A DNA stretch of 64,000 nucleotides from Streptomyces coeruleorubidus (GTDB lineage: Bacteria > Actinomycetota > Actinomycetes > Streptomycetales > Streptomycetaceae). Positions within the stretch are counted from its first letter, which is position 1; every line of letters starts with the position of its first letter. Positions 51,406-61,030 of the stretch are shown here, piece after piece. Both the position numbers and the translations under genes were made by a program. Below the pieces are notes generated by a model. That model was not told the DNA's origin, searched no databases, and was given only the letters and a program-made list of their open reading frames with translations. The stretch covers positions 9,300,001 through 9,364,000 of the forward strand of contig NZ_CP118527.1 of assembly GCF_028885415.1 (NCBI RefSeq). The letters run 5' to 3'.

Positions 51406-53089
51406 ATGCCGCCTGGTCAGTCGAAGGTTGTATGCCTCGCTGCGGCGTGACGCTCGCGAGGGCATGTCGAACCGGGCGCTGGAGCGCAAGTACCGGGTGG
51501 GCTGGCGGACTGTTCAGAAGGCGCTGAGTTCGGCGTGGCCGCAACCTCGGGAACCGTACGCGCCTCGCCGTTCCAAGCTGGATCCGTTCAAGCCGGTGAT
51601 CGACCAGATGCTGCTGGCTGATCTGGATGCGCCGGAGGAAGCAGCGTCACACGGTGGTCCGGATCTATCGCCGGTTGATCAACGAGCACGCGATGGACGA
51701 CGTGTCCTACCAGGTCGTGCGCGCCTACGTCGCCAAGCGGAAGCCGGAGATTCGGGTCGAGGCCGGCCGTGGCCCGGCGCAGGTGTTCATCGAGCAGTCG
51801 CACCTGGCCGGCGCCGAAGCCGAGGTCGACTTCGGCGAGGTCGCGGTCCGTTTGCGGGGCGAGCTGGTGAAGTGCCATTTGTTCTGCCTGCGGTTGTCGT
51901 TCTCCGGGAAGGCGGTGCACCGGGTGTTCGCCTCCGGCGGTCAGGAGGCGTTCTTCGAGGGCCACGAGCACGCTTTCAGAGTGCTGGGCGGCGTGCCGTT
52001 CGGCAAGATCCGGTATGACAACCTGAAGGCCGCGGTCGCGTCGGTGCTCGGCTTCACGCGGCGCCGGGTCGAGACCGACCGGTGGACTGCATTTCGGTCC
52101 CACTACGGCATCGAGCCGTTCTACTGCACGCCGGGAATCGAGGGCGCCCACGAGAAAGGCGGCGTCGAGGGCCAGATCGGCTGGTTTTCGCCGCAACCAC
52201 TTCGTTCCCGTCCCCGAGATCGACTCGCTGGCGCACTTGAACATGCTGATCGACGAGTGGGATCTGGCCGACGAGGCCCGGCGGATCGGGACCCGTCCCC
52301 GCACGGTCGGCGAGCTGTTCGCCGTCGAACGGCCGTCGTTGAAGCCGTTGCCCGTCGAGACGTTCGAGACCGGCCGCTGGTTCACCCCACGGGTCGACCG
52401 GTTCTCCCAGATCACCGTCCGCACCAACCGTTACTCGGTCCCGACCCGGTTCATCGGCCGCCAGGTCCGGGTCTTGCTGCACGCCGCGAGCTCGTGGTGT
52501 TCGACGGCCGCACCGAGATCGCCCAGCACGAACGGCTGCTGACCAAGAGCGGATCACGGCTCGAGCTCGATCACTATCTCGAAGCGCTGCTGCGCAAACC
52601 GGGCGCGCTGCCCGGCGCCACGGTCCTCGAACAGGCCCGGGCCGCGGGCCAGTTCACCCCGATCCACGAAGCCTGGTGGACAGCCGCCTGCAACGCACCG
52701 CCGGCACCCGCGCTCTGATCGAGGTTCTGCTGCTGCACCGGCACATGCAGCACGACCACGTCGTCGGCCTGGCCGCCGCGCTCCAGGTCGGAGCGCTCAC
52801 CGCGGACGCGGCCGCGCTGGAAGCCCGCCGCATCGCCGACAACGACGAACCGACCTCGGCCAAGCCACGACGCCGAGCCACTACCGAGGCAGACCGGGCC
52901 GTCGCAGCGACCGTCACCTCGCTGACCCAGCGGCGCCTGGCGCAACTACCCAAAGACACCCGCCCCATGCCTGACGTGTCGATCTACGACCAGCTGCTTC
53001 CCAGCCGGCGAGCCGCCGTGGCCGCCGCTGGGCGCGCGCCGGCCCCGAGACCTACCCAGAAGCCGAGCAGGAAGAAGCCGCCGCCATGA
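51406..53089 (+). pseudogene. istA transposase, multiply frameshifted (second copy)
   Basis: ATG 51406 is followed after 8 codons by a 4-bp deletion relative to the first copy. The rest is readable in order but in changing frames: LRRDAREGMSNRALERKYRV, VVRIYRRLINEHAMDDVSYQ, AEAEVDFGEVAVRLRGELVK (catalytic Asp), GKIRYDNLKAAVASVLGF (second Asp), GIEGAHEKGGVEGQIGWF (Glu), HFVPVPEIDSLAHLNMLIDE, YSVPTRFIGRQVRVLLHA and, last, LIEVLLLHRHMQHDHVVGLA. I count at least five indels. The TGA at 53087-53089 overlaps the ATG of istB. It is dead, while istB is intact. Confidence 0.75.
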
Positions 53090-53859
53090 GCCCTCGCCGC
53101 CGGATGAGTGAACAAGCCGCCGAAGCCGCCGTCGACCAGGCATGCCGGGTCCTGCGACTGCCCACGATCCGCAACCAGTTTCCCGACCTGGCGGCCAAGG
53201 CCGGCAACGACCAGATGTCCTACCTGGTGTTCCTGGCCGAACTGCTGCTGGCCGAGTGCGAGGACCGTGCCAGGCGCCGCTCCGAACGCCGGATCAAGGC
53301 CGCCCAGTTCCCCCGGGAGAAATCGCTGCGCGAGTTCGACTTCGATGCCAATCCGAACATCGACTCCGCCGTCGTCGGCTCGCTGGCCACCTGCGAGTGG
53401 GTGAAGAAGGGCCTGCCGCTCTGCCTGATCGGTGACTCCGGCACCGGCAAGTCTCACCTGCTCATCGCGCTCGGCACCGAAGCCGCGATGGCAGGTTTCC
53501 GGGTGAAATACACCCTGGCCTCGAAGCTGGCCAACGAGCTGGTCGAGGCCGCCGACGAGAAGATCCTGACCAAGACCATCGCCCGCTACGGCCGCGTCGA
53601 CCTGCTCTGCATCGACGAACTCGGCTACATGCAACTCGACCGCCGCGGCGCCGAACTCCTCTTCCAGGTCCTCACCGAACGCGAGGAGAAGAACTCCGTC
53701 GCCATCGCCTCCAACGACTCCTTCGCCGGCTGGGGCAAGACCTTCACCGACCCCAGACTCTGCGCCGCCATCGTCGACCGGCTCACCTTCGGCGGCAACA
53801 TCCTCGAGACCGGCACCGAGTCCTACCGCCTCGCTCACAGCCGCGAACTCGCCCGCTAA
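53086..53859 (+). CDS. istB: IstB ATPase (IS21 family), intact
   Basis: A 257-residue AAA+ transposition helper that in IS21 recruits and regulates the IstA transposase on target DNA. Walker A is GDSGTGKS (residues 116-123), Walker B LLCIDELGYM (about residues 178-187), followed by sensor regions (NSVAIASNDSF; TDPRLCAAIVDRL) and the family end GGNILETGTESYRLA. ATG 53086 overlaps the istA stop (ATGA), the standard coupling. Sequence is clean throughout. Without a working IstA in cis it needs a partner elsewhere. Confidence 0.9.
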   Translation: MSPRRRMSEQAAEAAVDQACRVLRLPTIRNQFPDLAAKAGNDQMSYLVFLAELLLAECEDRARRRSERRIKAAQFPREKSLREFDFDANPNIDSAVVGSLATCEWVKKGLPLCLIGDSGTGKSHLLIALGTEAAMAGFRVKYTLASKLANELVEAADEKILTKTIARYGRVDLLCIDELGYMQLDRRGAELLFQVLTEREEKNSVAIASNDSFAGWGKTFTDPRLCAAIVDRLTFGGNILETGTESYRLAHSRELAR

Positions 53860-53973
53860 GCCATCCCCACACCATCCGGACTGCCGTCAGAATTCACCAA
53901 CATCCAGCCGGCCCGAGGCCACGAACCGCCGTCAACTTTCACGGCCAAACGACGTCAGCATTCACAGTCAAAG

Positions 53974-54131
53974 CCACGCCCCGTCGGGTCAAAGGAGGTC
54001 CAGACGTTCAACGGGACCGCCCGCCCAGAACACGGCGCCGACCTGGCTCTGATCATCGGTCTCAACGGCTCCACGCAGCCAGCCATCGACTTCGCCCAGC
54101 GCCACAACCTCACCCTCATCGCCGCCTCAAG
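53974..54131 (+). pseudogene. Mrr-like restriction endonuclease fragment
   Basis: Directly after the IS21 right end the frame reads RPVGSKEVQTFNGTARPEHG then ADLALIIGLNGSTQPAIDFA and QRHNLTLIAA, which resembles the end of the PD-(D/E)xK core and following helix of Mrr/type IV-like restriction endonucleases. The catalytic D...QxK residues upstream are gone. The fragment then runs into an SGNH hydrolase fragment. Confidence 0.45.
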
Positions 54132-54572
54132 GTGGGCATCAACATCGTGAGCCTGTCCGCCTTCCGGCTGCGGACGTTCGGCCCGGCGGTACACGGATTC
54201 CTGGACACGATCCGGGATGGACACCCGGACACCCCGCTGCTGTTGATCTCTCCGGTGAGCTGTCCGGCCCTGGAGGAGGCCCCCGGTCCGACCGCGACCG
54301 GCCCGGACGGCAGGCTCGCTGCCCTGGGCGACCCGGCCGATGTGGCCGGCGGGGCTTTGTCGCTGGCGGTGGTCCGTGCCGAGCTGGCCCGGATCGCTGC
54401 GGCACGACAGGCGTCCGATCCTCACCTGCACTATCTCGACGGACGCGAGCTGCTCGGCCCGGACGAGGCAGATGACCTGGCCGACGGCCTTCACCCCACC
54501 GCCGCCGCATACCGCCGCATGGGCGAGCGCTTTGCAGCCCACGCCTTCGCGGCCGATGGTCCCTTCCGCTGA
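54132..54572 (+). pseudogene. SGNH/GDSL hydrolase C-terminal remnant
   Basis: Encodes INIVSLSAFRLRTFGPAVHG, FLDTIRDGHPDTPLLLISPV, LARIAAARQASDPHLHYLDG and the catalytic Asp-His block ADGLHPTAAAYRRMGERFA. The first 130-200 residues with the GDS nucleophile are missing; the 5' edge is the junction with the endonuclease fragment. A GTG at 54132 could start translation but the product would lack the active Ser. Confidence 0.65.
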
Positions 54573-54599
54573 GTGAGCTGGGCTCCACACCCTGCTGCG

Positions 54600-55925
54600 A
54601 TCTCTCGGTGTGGTGTCGGTGGTGATGAGAGTCGGTGGGTAACGCTCTGGGCGGGTGATCAGGCGCTGTTCGTCTGGGGTGGCGGTGCCGGTGTGGGCGC
54701 GGCGCATGAGCTGGTCGAGAGCGTCGGCGAGGTCGGCTTCGTGGGTGTTGTGGTCGCCGTGGTGGGCGGTGATGGTTTTGATGTGCTGCCAGGTGGCGGT
54801 GTTGACGGGCTGGTGGGTGTGGTCGCGGTGGGTCCACGGGATCTCTGTCAGGTGTCCGTCGGGCAGGCGTACCCAGCCTGGTGGGCGTCGTGGGGGTTGG
54901 TGTGGGCCTCCCATTTCCCGCTGCGTGCCGTGACGGAGGAGGTCTGGCCGCGGTAGGGGGCACGGACGTCCGCGTCGTAGGTGTGGTGGTCGATGCGGAT
55001 GCCGCGTGCGTGATGGCCTGCCAGCGCACTGGCAGCAGCTCGGGGTAGTCGTTGCCGTTCAGGGGGAGGGGCACGTAGCCGGCCGCCGGGCGACCATGGT
55101 GGCCCACATCTGGTTCGGGGTGAGTGTCTTCTTGGGCAGGGAGGGGCGGCGCAGGCCTTCGTGGGGGCGGTGGTGGTAGTGGATCAGCCATTGATTGAGC
55201 AGGTCGGGCAGCTGGGTGACGCTGAAGCAGGCCTCGGTTTCGGCGGCCAGCGCGCGCCGGGTGACGTCGGAGCCGGTGTAGCCGGGCAGATGCTGGCAGA
55301 AGAGTGCGTTGAAGAGTGCGTTGATGGTGCCGAAGGTGCGCTCGACGTTGCCTTTGGCGGCGGGGGTGTGGGGCGGGGTGGGCTGGACGCTGATGCCGAG
55401 GGTCTCGCAGGCGGCGGTGAACGCTGTGGACAGGTAGACCTTGTCCCGGTCGACGACGATCGTCTCGGGCACCACTACCGGCCAGGCGGCCGTGCCCTCA
55501 AGGTGTTCGTCCAGGCCCATCAGCCTTTTCAGCTGAGGGAGTGGGGCGTGGGCAAGGCGCAGGGCGTCGGGCCAGGAGGGGCGGGTTGGATGGGGGACGG
55601 CCACCTCGGCCAGCAGCAGTGCCGCATCGACGGCCTTGGTGGCGGCCGGGGGCAGGACGGCGGCGAGGATGGCGCGGGTAGCGACGTCGACGGCGATCGT
55701 GAGTTCGGGTCGGCCGGTGGTGCCGTCGTCGAAGACGGCCAGGACGTCCAGGCGGGTGGTGCCGACCTGCACCTGCTCGCCCGGCCGCAGCGCCACGGCC
55801 GGGGTGAACCCCTGCCTGCCGGCTGGGGTGTTGAGGGCGCGGGCGGGACGGTCGGAGTGCTCGGCGGGGGTGCCGTGAGCGGCGTGCCGGTGAGCACGAG
55901 CGACTTCCCGCTTTTGATCCCTCAT
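54600..55925 (-). pseudogene. Mu/TniA-like transposase, truncated and frameshifted
   Basis: Frame one (55925 down to about 55090) has the integrase catalytic core: VQVGTTRLDVLAVFDD (first Asp), TIVVDRDKVYLSTAFTAACE (second Asp), PPHTPAAKGNVERTFGTINA (Glu) and LLNQWLIHYHHRPHEGLRRP. The following Mu-type C-terminal beta-barrel (LNGNDYPELLPVRWQAIT; WVRLPDGHLTEIPWTHRD; THEADLADALDQLMRRAHTG) is in other frames. The N-terminal part is missing. A TniB-like ATPase gene is not present nearby. Confidence 0.65.
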
Positions 55926-56009
55926 CCGAGTTCCGATTTCTGAAACTTGGGCAGGTCGGGTGGGGTAACAGTCACAGCGAACCGTTACCCCGGCCTGGGG
56001 GAGGGGCGG

Positions 56010-56213
56010 CTACTCGCCGGGGCTTGCTTGGTCATCTCCCGGCGCCTGAGGTTCTCGCCATGCCACACGGGCAGCGTCCATGGCGCGGCGGCCGCGAACC
56101 AAAGTCCGACACATGGGTCTACGGAGAGCGGCTAGCACCGCAAGGGTGATGGCGGCTCCCAGAGATCCGATGAATTCCGGTAAATCGGAACGCAGCAACT
56201 CGTACACGGGCAT
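56010..56213 (-). CDS. Small single-helix membrane protein
   Basis: A 67-residue frame from ATG 56213: PVYELLRSDLPEFIGSLGAA then ITLAVLAALRRPMCRTLVRG and a Pro/Asp-rich tail. One membrane helix (about residues 14-33) followed by basic residues. This type of short protein is common in Streptomyces accessory regions. No ribosome-binding site stands out. Function unknown. Confidence 0.4.
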   Translation of the reverse strand: MPVYELLRSDLPEFIGSLGAAITLAVLAALRRPMCRTLVRGRRAMDAARVAWREPQAPGDDQASPGE

Positions 56214-56395
56214 AGCGGCACGCCAAAAGGGGTCGACTGTGCGCCTGCTCCTTCGTGTACACCGCTGGTCATTGTTGGCACGGTGCACCCCCGACGCTCG
56301 GGCGAATCCCCCAACCCAGCGTGAGGAGGGCGCGTGGCGCATCGCGGCACCCCGGCGTGTGCATGGCGTCGGTCGGCGGCGGGCAGTGCTGAACT

Positions 56396-56905
56396 ATGGC
56401 TACGGATGGTGGCGTTGCGCCCGGGGTCCAGGTCTGCTCTCTCAAGGTTGATACGCCGCAGCTGATCGCGTACAAGATCGTCCGTTTCCCCTTCGGGGCG
56501 GCGGAGCCGACGGACCGATTCGCGATGCACCAGGCCGTCCAGCCGGACGGCTATGTGGTGAGTGACTGGGCGACAGACGACCGTAGCGGCCTGATCTGGC
56601 CGTCCAAGGCCGGCTGGGGCCACCTGCACGCGATGATCCAGTGGGAGGCCGCCAGCGGCACGGGCGGCTACACCGAGCTGCGCGACCAGTACGTACGTGA
56701 CCCGCTGGGCCTGACGCCCAACCCCAACGACACCACGGCGACCGAGCACCGCACGCCGACACCCGGCGGCCAGTACTACGTCAAGAACCACGGCCTCTTC
56801 GTCGACCCGGGCACCCCGCTTGCGCTCCGTGTCACGCACAACGACGCCAACTCGCGTCTTTTGACCCTCGCCGAGTTCAAGCTCGTCATCCACCATGCCG
56901 CCTGA
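56396..56905 (+). CDS. Hypothetical soluble protein
   Basis: A 169-residue frame from ATG 56396. Landmarks are VDTPQLIAYKIVRFPFGAAE, SGLIWPSKAGWGHLHAMIQW, YYVKNHGLFVDPGTPLALRV and LTLAEFKLVIHHAA. Alternating hydrophobic residues suggest a beta-rich fold. I do not recognise a family. There is no clear ribosome-binding site and no signal peptide, so the N-terminus may be lost. Upstream DNA (56214-56395) shows nothing further. Confidence 0.5.
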   Translation: MATDGGVAPGVQVCSLKVDTPQLIAYKIVRFPFGAAEPTDRFAMHQAVQPDGYVVSDWATDDRSGLIWPSKAGWGHLHAMIQWEAASGTGGYTELRDQYVRDPLGLTPNPNDTTATEHRTPTPGGQYYVKNHGLFVDPGTPLALRVTHNDANSRLLTLAEFKLVIHHAA

Positions 56906-57136
56906 CGAGCTCGTGCAGTGATCGCCAGCCGCCGGCGGATCACGGGCCTGGCGGCCGATGTTCGGGGGTAAATTCTTGGCCCTGGCTCGCACTGATGGCT
57001 CCGCGATGAGGACGGCCCTGTAGACGCTTGACCGAGAGCTGAACCGCTGAGGTGTCCCACGCAAAAACACCGGCGTGCATACGGCCAGGCGGGCCCGGGG
57101 CGAACCGGTTCAGGTCCGCCCCGGGGTTGTGGGTGG

Positions 57137-57550
57137 TCAGCCACAGTCGTTGCGGTTGATTTTCAGGGAGCGTGTCTGGTCGTTGAGGTTGTAGCCGCGC
57201 AGGTCGTGGATGGAGCCGCCGCTGCGGGTGAGGCAGACCCACCGGCCGCTGTGGTTGCGCTTTTCATACACGCGGGCGGTGTGGTCGGAGTCGTTGCGGA
57301 TGGAGTTGCTGCGGTCACGGATCGCGGAGGGGAGGTCCTTCACGCTGTCGTCCACCGCCCGCCTCACCCACGGTTGCCCGCCGAAGTTGATTTCGGGGTA
57401 GATACACAGGTTGCCGGACGGGCAGTCGATCGCGGCCCGCGCCGCGCTGGCCTCGCTGGACGCGGCAGCCGGAGCGGCCATGGGCAGGAGGGCCAGAGCG
57501 GTGACGGCCCCGGCACGCATCACATTTTTGGTCACGGAACTCGCAGACAT
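57137..57550 (-). CDS. Secreted peptidase inhibitor, family I36 (SMPI-like)
   Basis: A 137-residue secreted protein. A Sec signal peptide (VMRAGAVTALALLPMAAPAA AAS, cleavage about residue 31) is followed by a beta/gamma-crystallin-like domain: CPSGNLCIYPEINFGGQPWV; DLPSAIRDRSNSIRNDSDHT; ARVYEKRNHSGRWVCLTRSG; INRNDCG. Four Cys in the mature part suit two disulfides as in the Streptomyces metalloproteinase inhibitor SMPI, which inhibits thermolysin-type proteases. ATG 57550 has only a weak ribosome-binding site. It is complete although surrounded by IS remnants. Confidence 0.75.
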   Translation of the reverse strand: MSASSVTKNVMRAGAVTALALLPMAAPAAASSEASAARAAIDCPSGNLCIYPEINFGGQPWVRRAVDDSVKDLPSAIRDRSNSIRNDSDHTARVYEKRNHSGRWVCLTRSGGSIHDLRGYNLNDQTRSLKINRNDCG

Positions 57551-57669
57551 ACTGGCTGCCGGACGCCCTCCGGGCCGGATTGCCTGCGGGTTCGCTCCAA
57601 GGCAGCCGCCCCTGCCCGGTGACGGGTTCGCGCAGCACTTCAGCAGGCTGCAGGCAACTGGCCAAGCTG

Positions 57670-57930
57670 CCTCTGAGGCCAGGTGGATCTCGGTGCTCAG
57701 CCCGCCGCGGGAGCGTCCGAGTGCGTGGTCGGCCGGCTCGTTTCGGCCGGCAGCACCCCCCCTTTTGAGTGCTCCGGCGGCGTGCTGATGGGCCCGGACG
57801 ACGGTGGAATCGGCCGACACGGTCCAGCCGGTGTCGTCGACGGCATCCGCTGCCGTGAGGACGGCGGCGGGAATGTTCTCTGTCGTCGGAAAGGCCCCCG
57901 CCAGGTCGAGTTGGTGCGGTACGTTCACGC
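57670..57930 (-). pseudogene. IS5-family transposase middle fragment
   Basis: Encodes VDDTGWTVSADSTVVRAHQH (first Asp) AAGALKRGG, then [20 protein letters not shown]. Only the central part remains; both ends are cut by the I36 gene side and by unassigned DNA at 57930. Confidence 0.65.
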
Positions 57931-58239
57931 GGTGGCCTCGAGCGTGCGGCGGTGGTCGGCCCACCGCGAAGCCTCAGAATGGCCTGCAGCAGCTGGAGAA
58001 CATCACCAGCGAAGCGGACATCCGCGCTCTGACCGCGCCCTGGTCCCAATCTGCGTCGCCACGGACGTCGGCAAGCCGATCCCCGGCGACAGCGCTGGGG
58101 ATCGGCTGTGCCAGTACACCGACGAAGTCGAGTCCGTCCGCGTACGGTCCTTCGTCACCGCGCTGCGCACCGTCGTGGGCGTCGCGCGAGGCCATGGCAC
58201 CGGCGGTCCTTACGCGAACCGCCGCCCCCCGTTATGTTC

Positions 58240-58490
58240 TTCGCGGTCCTGCAAGAGGGCCACTGGCCTCCGGGCCCGGTATGGCTGGTCCCCCCTGTCG
58301 AACGGATGACCTGGGGGGGTGGTGCCACCGGGCCCGAGAGGCGCCGTGGGAGACGCTGATGAGAGGTCCGACTACCGCCCGGCCGGGCGCAATGCCCGGC
58401 CCTTCGCAGGCGGCAGGTCTGCATAACGTGGATGCGCGCACGACGCCAACGCCCGGGCCAGTACCGCACCAACCCGTTCGGGAGGACGGC
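58240..58490 (+). ncRNA. Candidate bridge RNA / left non-coding end of the IS110 element
   Basis: IS110-group elements encode a structured bridge RNA in the non-coding end upstream of the recombinase. The 250 bp here contain strong hairpins: GCCGGGC-GCAAT-GCCCGGC (about 58380-58400), and a longer imperfect stem between GGTCCCCCCTG and CTGGGGGGGTG (about 58290-58320). No protein frame with coding character covers it. Exact ends and guide loops cannot be set without the pre-insertion site. Confidence 0.4.
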
Positions 58491-59705
58491 TTGAACGACA
58501 GCGACGAGATAGGCGTCTTCCTCGGCCTGGACGTCGGCAAGAGCGCCCACCACGGGCACGGCCTCACCCCGACCGGCAAGAAGGTCTTCGACAAGCAGCT
58601 GCCCAATACCGAACCGAAGTTGCGGGACGTCTTCACCAAGCTGAAGACCAAGTTCGGCACCGTCCTGGTGATCGTGGACCAGCCCGCCTCGATCGGCGCC
58701 CTGCCCCTGACGGTCGCCCGCGACGCGGGCTGCAAGGTCGCCTACCTGCCCGGACTCGCCATGCGCCGGATAGCCGATCTCTACCCCGGCGAGGCGAAGA
58801 CCGACGCGAAGGACGCCGCGGTCATCGCCGACGCGGCCCGCACGATGCCACACACCCTGCGCTCGCTGGAGGTCAGCGACGAGATCACCGCCGAGCTGAC
58901 AGTTCTGGTCGGCTTCGACCAGGACCTCGCGGCTGAGGCCACCCGCACCAGCAACCGCATCCGCGGCCTGCTCACCCAGTTCCACCCCAGCCTGGAGCGC
59001 GTCCTCGGCCCCCGGCTCGACCATCAGGCCGTCACCTGGCTGCTGGAACGCTACGGATCTCCGGCCGCGCTGCGAAAAGCCGGCCGCCGCAGGCTCGTTG
59101 AGGTGATCCGGCCCAAGGCTCCCCGGATGGCGAAGCGGCTGATCGACGACATCTTCGAGGCCCTCGACGAGCAGACCGTCGTCGTTCCGGGCACCGGCAC
59201 GCTCGACATCGTGATCCCGTCGCTGGCCCGCTCGCTCAGCGCCGTCCATGAACAGCGACGGGCGACGGAAGCCCAGATCGCAGCCCTGCTGGAGGACCAC
59301 CCTCTTTCAAAGGTCCTGACGTCGCTGCCCGGCGTCGGCGTCAGGACCGCCGCCACGCTGCTGGTCACCGTCGGCGACGGCACCAGCTTTCCCACCGCCG
59401 CGCACCTGGCCTCCTACGCCGGCCTCGCCCCGACCACGAAGTCGTCGGGCACCTCGATCCACGGCGAGCACGCCCCACGGGGCGGCAACCGGCAGCTCAA
59501 ACGGGCGATGTTCCTGTCCGCGTTCGCCGCCCTGCACGATCCCGCCTCCCGCACCTACTACGACAAGTGCCGGACCAGAGGAAAGACCCACACACAGGCC
59601 CTCCTCCGGCTCGCCCGGCAACGGATCAACGTGCTGTTCGCGATGCTCCGCGACGGCACCTTCTACGAACCCAGAACCCCACGCCTCGCTTGACGAAGGA
59701 CATAG
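58340..59705 (+). mobile_element. IS110-family element (approximate limits)
   Basis: IS110 elements have no clear inverted repeats or target duplications, so limits are inferred. The left limit is the structured non-coding DNA and may lie as far left as 58240; the right limit is the point just after the recombinase stop, where JetD-like coding sequence begins (59706-59720). Confidence 0.5.
58491..59693 (+). CDS. IS110-family recombinase
   Basis: A 400-residue protein with TTG 58491 start (GGAGG 7 bp upstream). The N-terminal RuvC-like DEDD domain has FLGLDVGKS (Asp14), VIVDQPASIG and EAKTDAKDAAVIAD; a long coiled coil follows. The C-terminal transposase-20 domain has LTSLPGVGVRTAATLLVTVG, then LASYAGLAPTTKSSGTSIHG with the catalytic Ser (in KSSG, about residue 319), and NRQLKRAMFLSAFAALHDPA. 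Everything expected is present, so the element may be active, guided by its bridge RNA. Confidence 0.85.
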   Translation: MNDSDEIGVFLGLDVGKSAHHGHGLTPTGKKVFDKQLPNTEPKLRDVFTKLKTKFGTVLVIVDQPASIGALPLTVARDAGCKVAYLPGLAMRRIADLYPGEAKTDAKDAAVIADAARTMPHTLRSLEVSDEITAELTVLVGFDQDLAAEATRTSNRIRGLLTQFHPSLERVLGPRLDHQAVTWLLERYGSPAALRKAGRRRLVEVIRPKAPRMAKRLIDDIFEALDEQTVVVPGTGTLDIVIPSLARSLSAVHEQRRATEAQIAALLEDHPLSKVLTSLPGVGVRTAATLLVTVGDGTSFPTAAHLASYAGLAPTTKSSGTSIHGEHAPRGGNRQLKRAMFLSAFAALHDPASRTYYDKCRTRGKTHTQALLRLARQRINVLFAMLRDGTFYEPRTPRLA

Positions 59706-60890
59706 AGGCACCCCCCCCGACAACTGATCAAAGTCCTGCAGACCAAGACCACCAAGCGCTGGCCCACCATCCAAGCCGACCTCGGCGACAACGCCTGGCA
59801 GACCGTGGTCGACCTCATCCGCTGCGGCGCCGTCATTCTGCGCTGCGACGTCATCAACGCCACCGGCTACAGCCCGCGTTCATGGACCCTGACCCAGTCG
59901 TGGGCCGAACTCGCCGAGGATAAACTCGCCGAACTCCAAGGCCGTCAGCACCCCGAGAACTTGTACCGCGACCTCCTCGACATCATGTCCCGTATCCCTC
60001 AACTCGCCCATGAATACGCGCTGCTGGCCATGACGCCACCCGGGCGTGTCCTGAAGATCCCCGAAAGCACCGCCACACGAGCCGAGGACTGGCGTGTCTA
60101 CGAGGTCGCTATCCGGGCCGCTGGCATCTGGTGGCCCGCCCAGGACACCCCTCGCAAGATCACAGCCAAGGAGCTCGCCGGACGCAGCCTGCGCAACACC
60201 AAGAGCGCCTGGACCCCAGCCCGGCAGCAGGCCTTCTCCAACCTGATCGGCATCCCCTTCGACCAGGCCGTCGACAAAGCCGACACTGAACTGCGCATCC
60301 GCGGCCCCCTGCAGTGGCGAGTCGGTACAGTCATCGCCGATGCGGCAGCGTGCAACCCCTGGCTCGCCTTGCCCGTCCGCGGTGTCCGCGCCCTCGGCAT
60401 GATCTCTTGCGATGCCCAGGGCATCTTCCTGATCGAGAACGAGGACACCTTCGAACAGGTCTGCAAGATCCCGGAGATCGCCGACACCTGGCTGTGCATC
60501 TGGGGCAAGGGCTACGCAACCGACGGCCTGGCTGAGTTCCTCCGCGGCCTCGACGGTCTGCCTGTCGCGGCATGGGGCGACCTCGACGCCCACGGAATCC
60601 GGATCATCAGTAACCTCGCCGACCGCATCGGGCGGCCTATCACACCCGTCGCGATGACCGTCGACCTCTACCGTGCCAGCACCAAATACCACCAGGAGCC
60701 CGCGAAACTGGAAGAGAACCGCAAGCTCGCCGCCCGGCTTGCGCACCAGGGCATCGAGGCCCTGCGTGATCTGGCCGACGAGATCGCTCGAACCGGCGGG
60801 CACGGCTGCGAACAGGAGACTCTCTACGACGACGTCCTCCCCACACTCCCGGGCCTGCTGAAAGCCGTGCAGATGCCCGGCCATTCCTGA
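59706..60890 (+). pseudogene. JetD-like (DUF2399/Toprim) protein, 5'-truncated
   Basis: Open frame from 59706 to the stop at 60890, about 390 residues without a native start. The C-terminal Toprim nuclease domain is recognisable: GIFLIENEDTFEQV (Glu, about 240 residues into the fragment) and VAAWGDLDAHGIRIISNLAD (DxD motif), followed by TPVAMTVDLYR. The upstream part (ITAKELAGRSLRNTKSAWTP; GIPFDQAVDKADTELRIRG) fits the helical middle of JetD of Wadjet plasmid-defence systems. JetA, JetB and JetC are not in the window. The 5' edge is the IS110 junction. A shorter protein from GTG 59805 is possible. Confidence 0.5.
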
Positions 60891-61030
60891 CCTTGCGTCA
60901 GGCGGGCAGAACGGGGCATCTAGGTTGTCTTCCACCACTCCTGGCCCTCCGGCCGTGGGCGGCGGTGCCTGACGCGAACGGTGGCCTTAGCTGTGCCGTG
61001 TCTGTGGCGCGCAGCGGGCGGCACCCCAAC

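Larger units (their letters stand above)
49913..53970 (+). mobile_element. IS21-type composite with two left ends and a methyltransferase
   Basis: The left end at 49913 reads TGTTCGTGAAAGCTGACGGC, with a second related motif (GATGTTCGCGAATTCTGACG). The right end near 53970 carries inverted relatives (TGACTGTGAATGCTGACG, GTGAAAGTTGACGGC, GTGAATTCTGACGG), the multiple terminal repeats expected of IS21. Inside, a second left-end plus istA start occurs at about 51270-51420 in the same orientation. Between the two left ends lie an istA remnant and a minus-strand methyltransferase. The right end interrupts an endonuclease gene. Confidence 0.6.

Noticed and set aside
57930..58240. Open frames between the IS5 fragment and the IS110 left end
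   Set aside because: Several frames are open on both strands, none with a motif, start signal or consistent codon bias.
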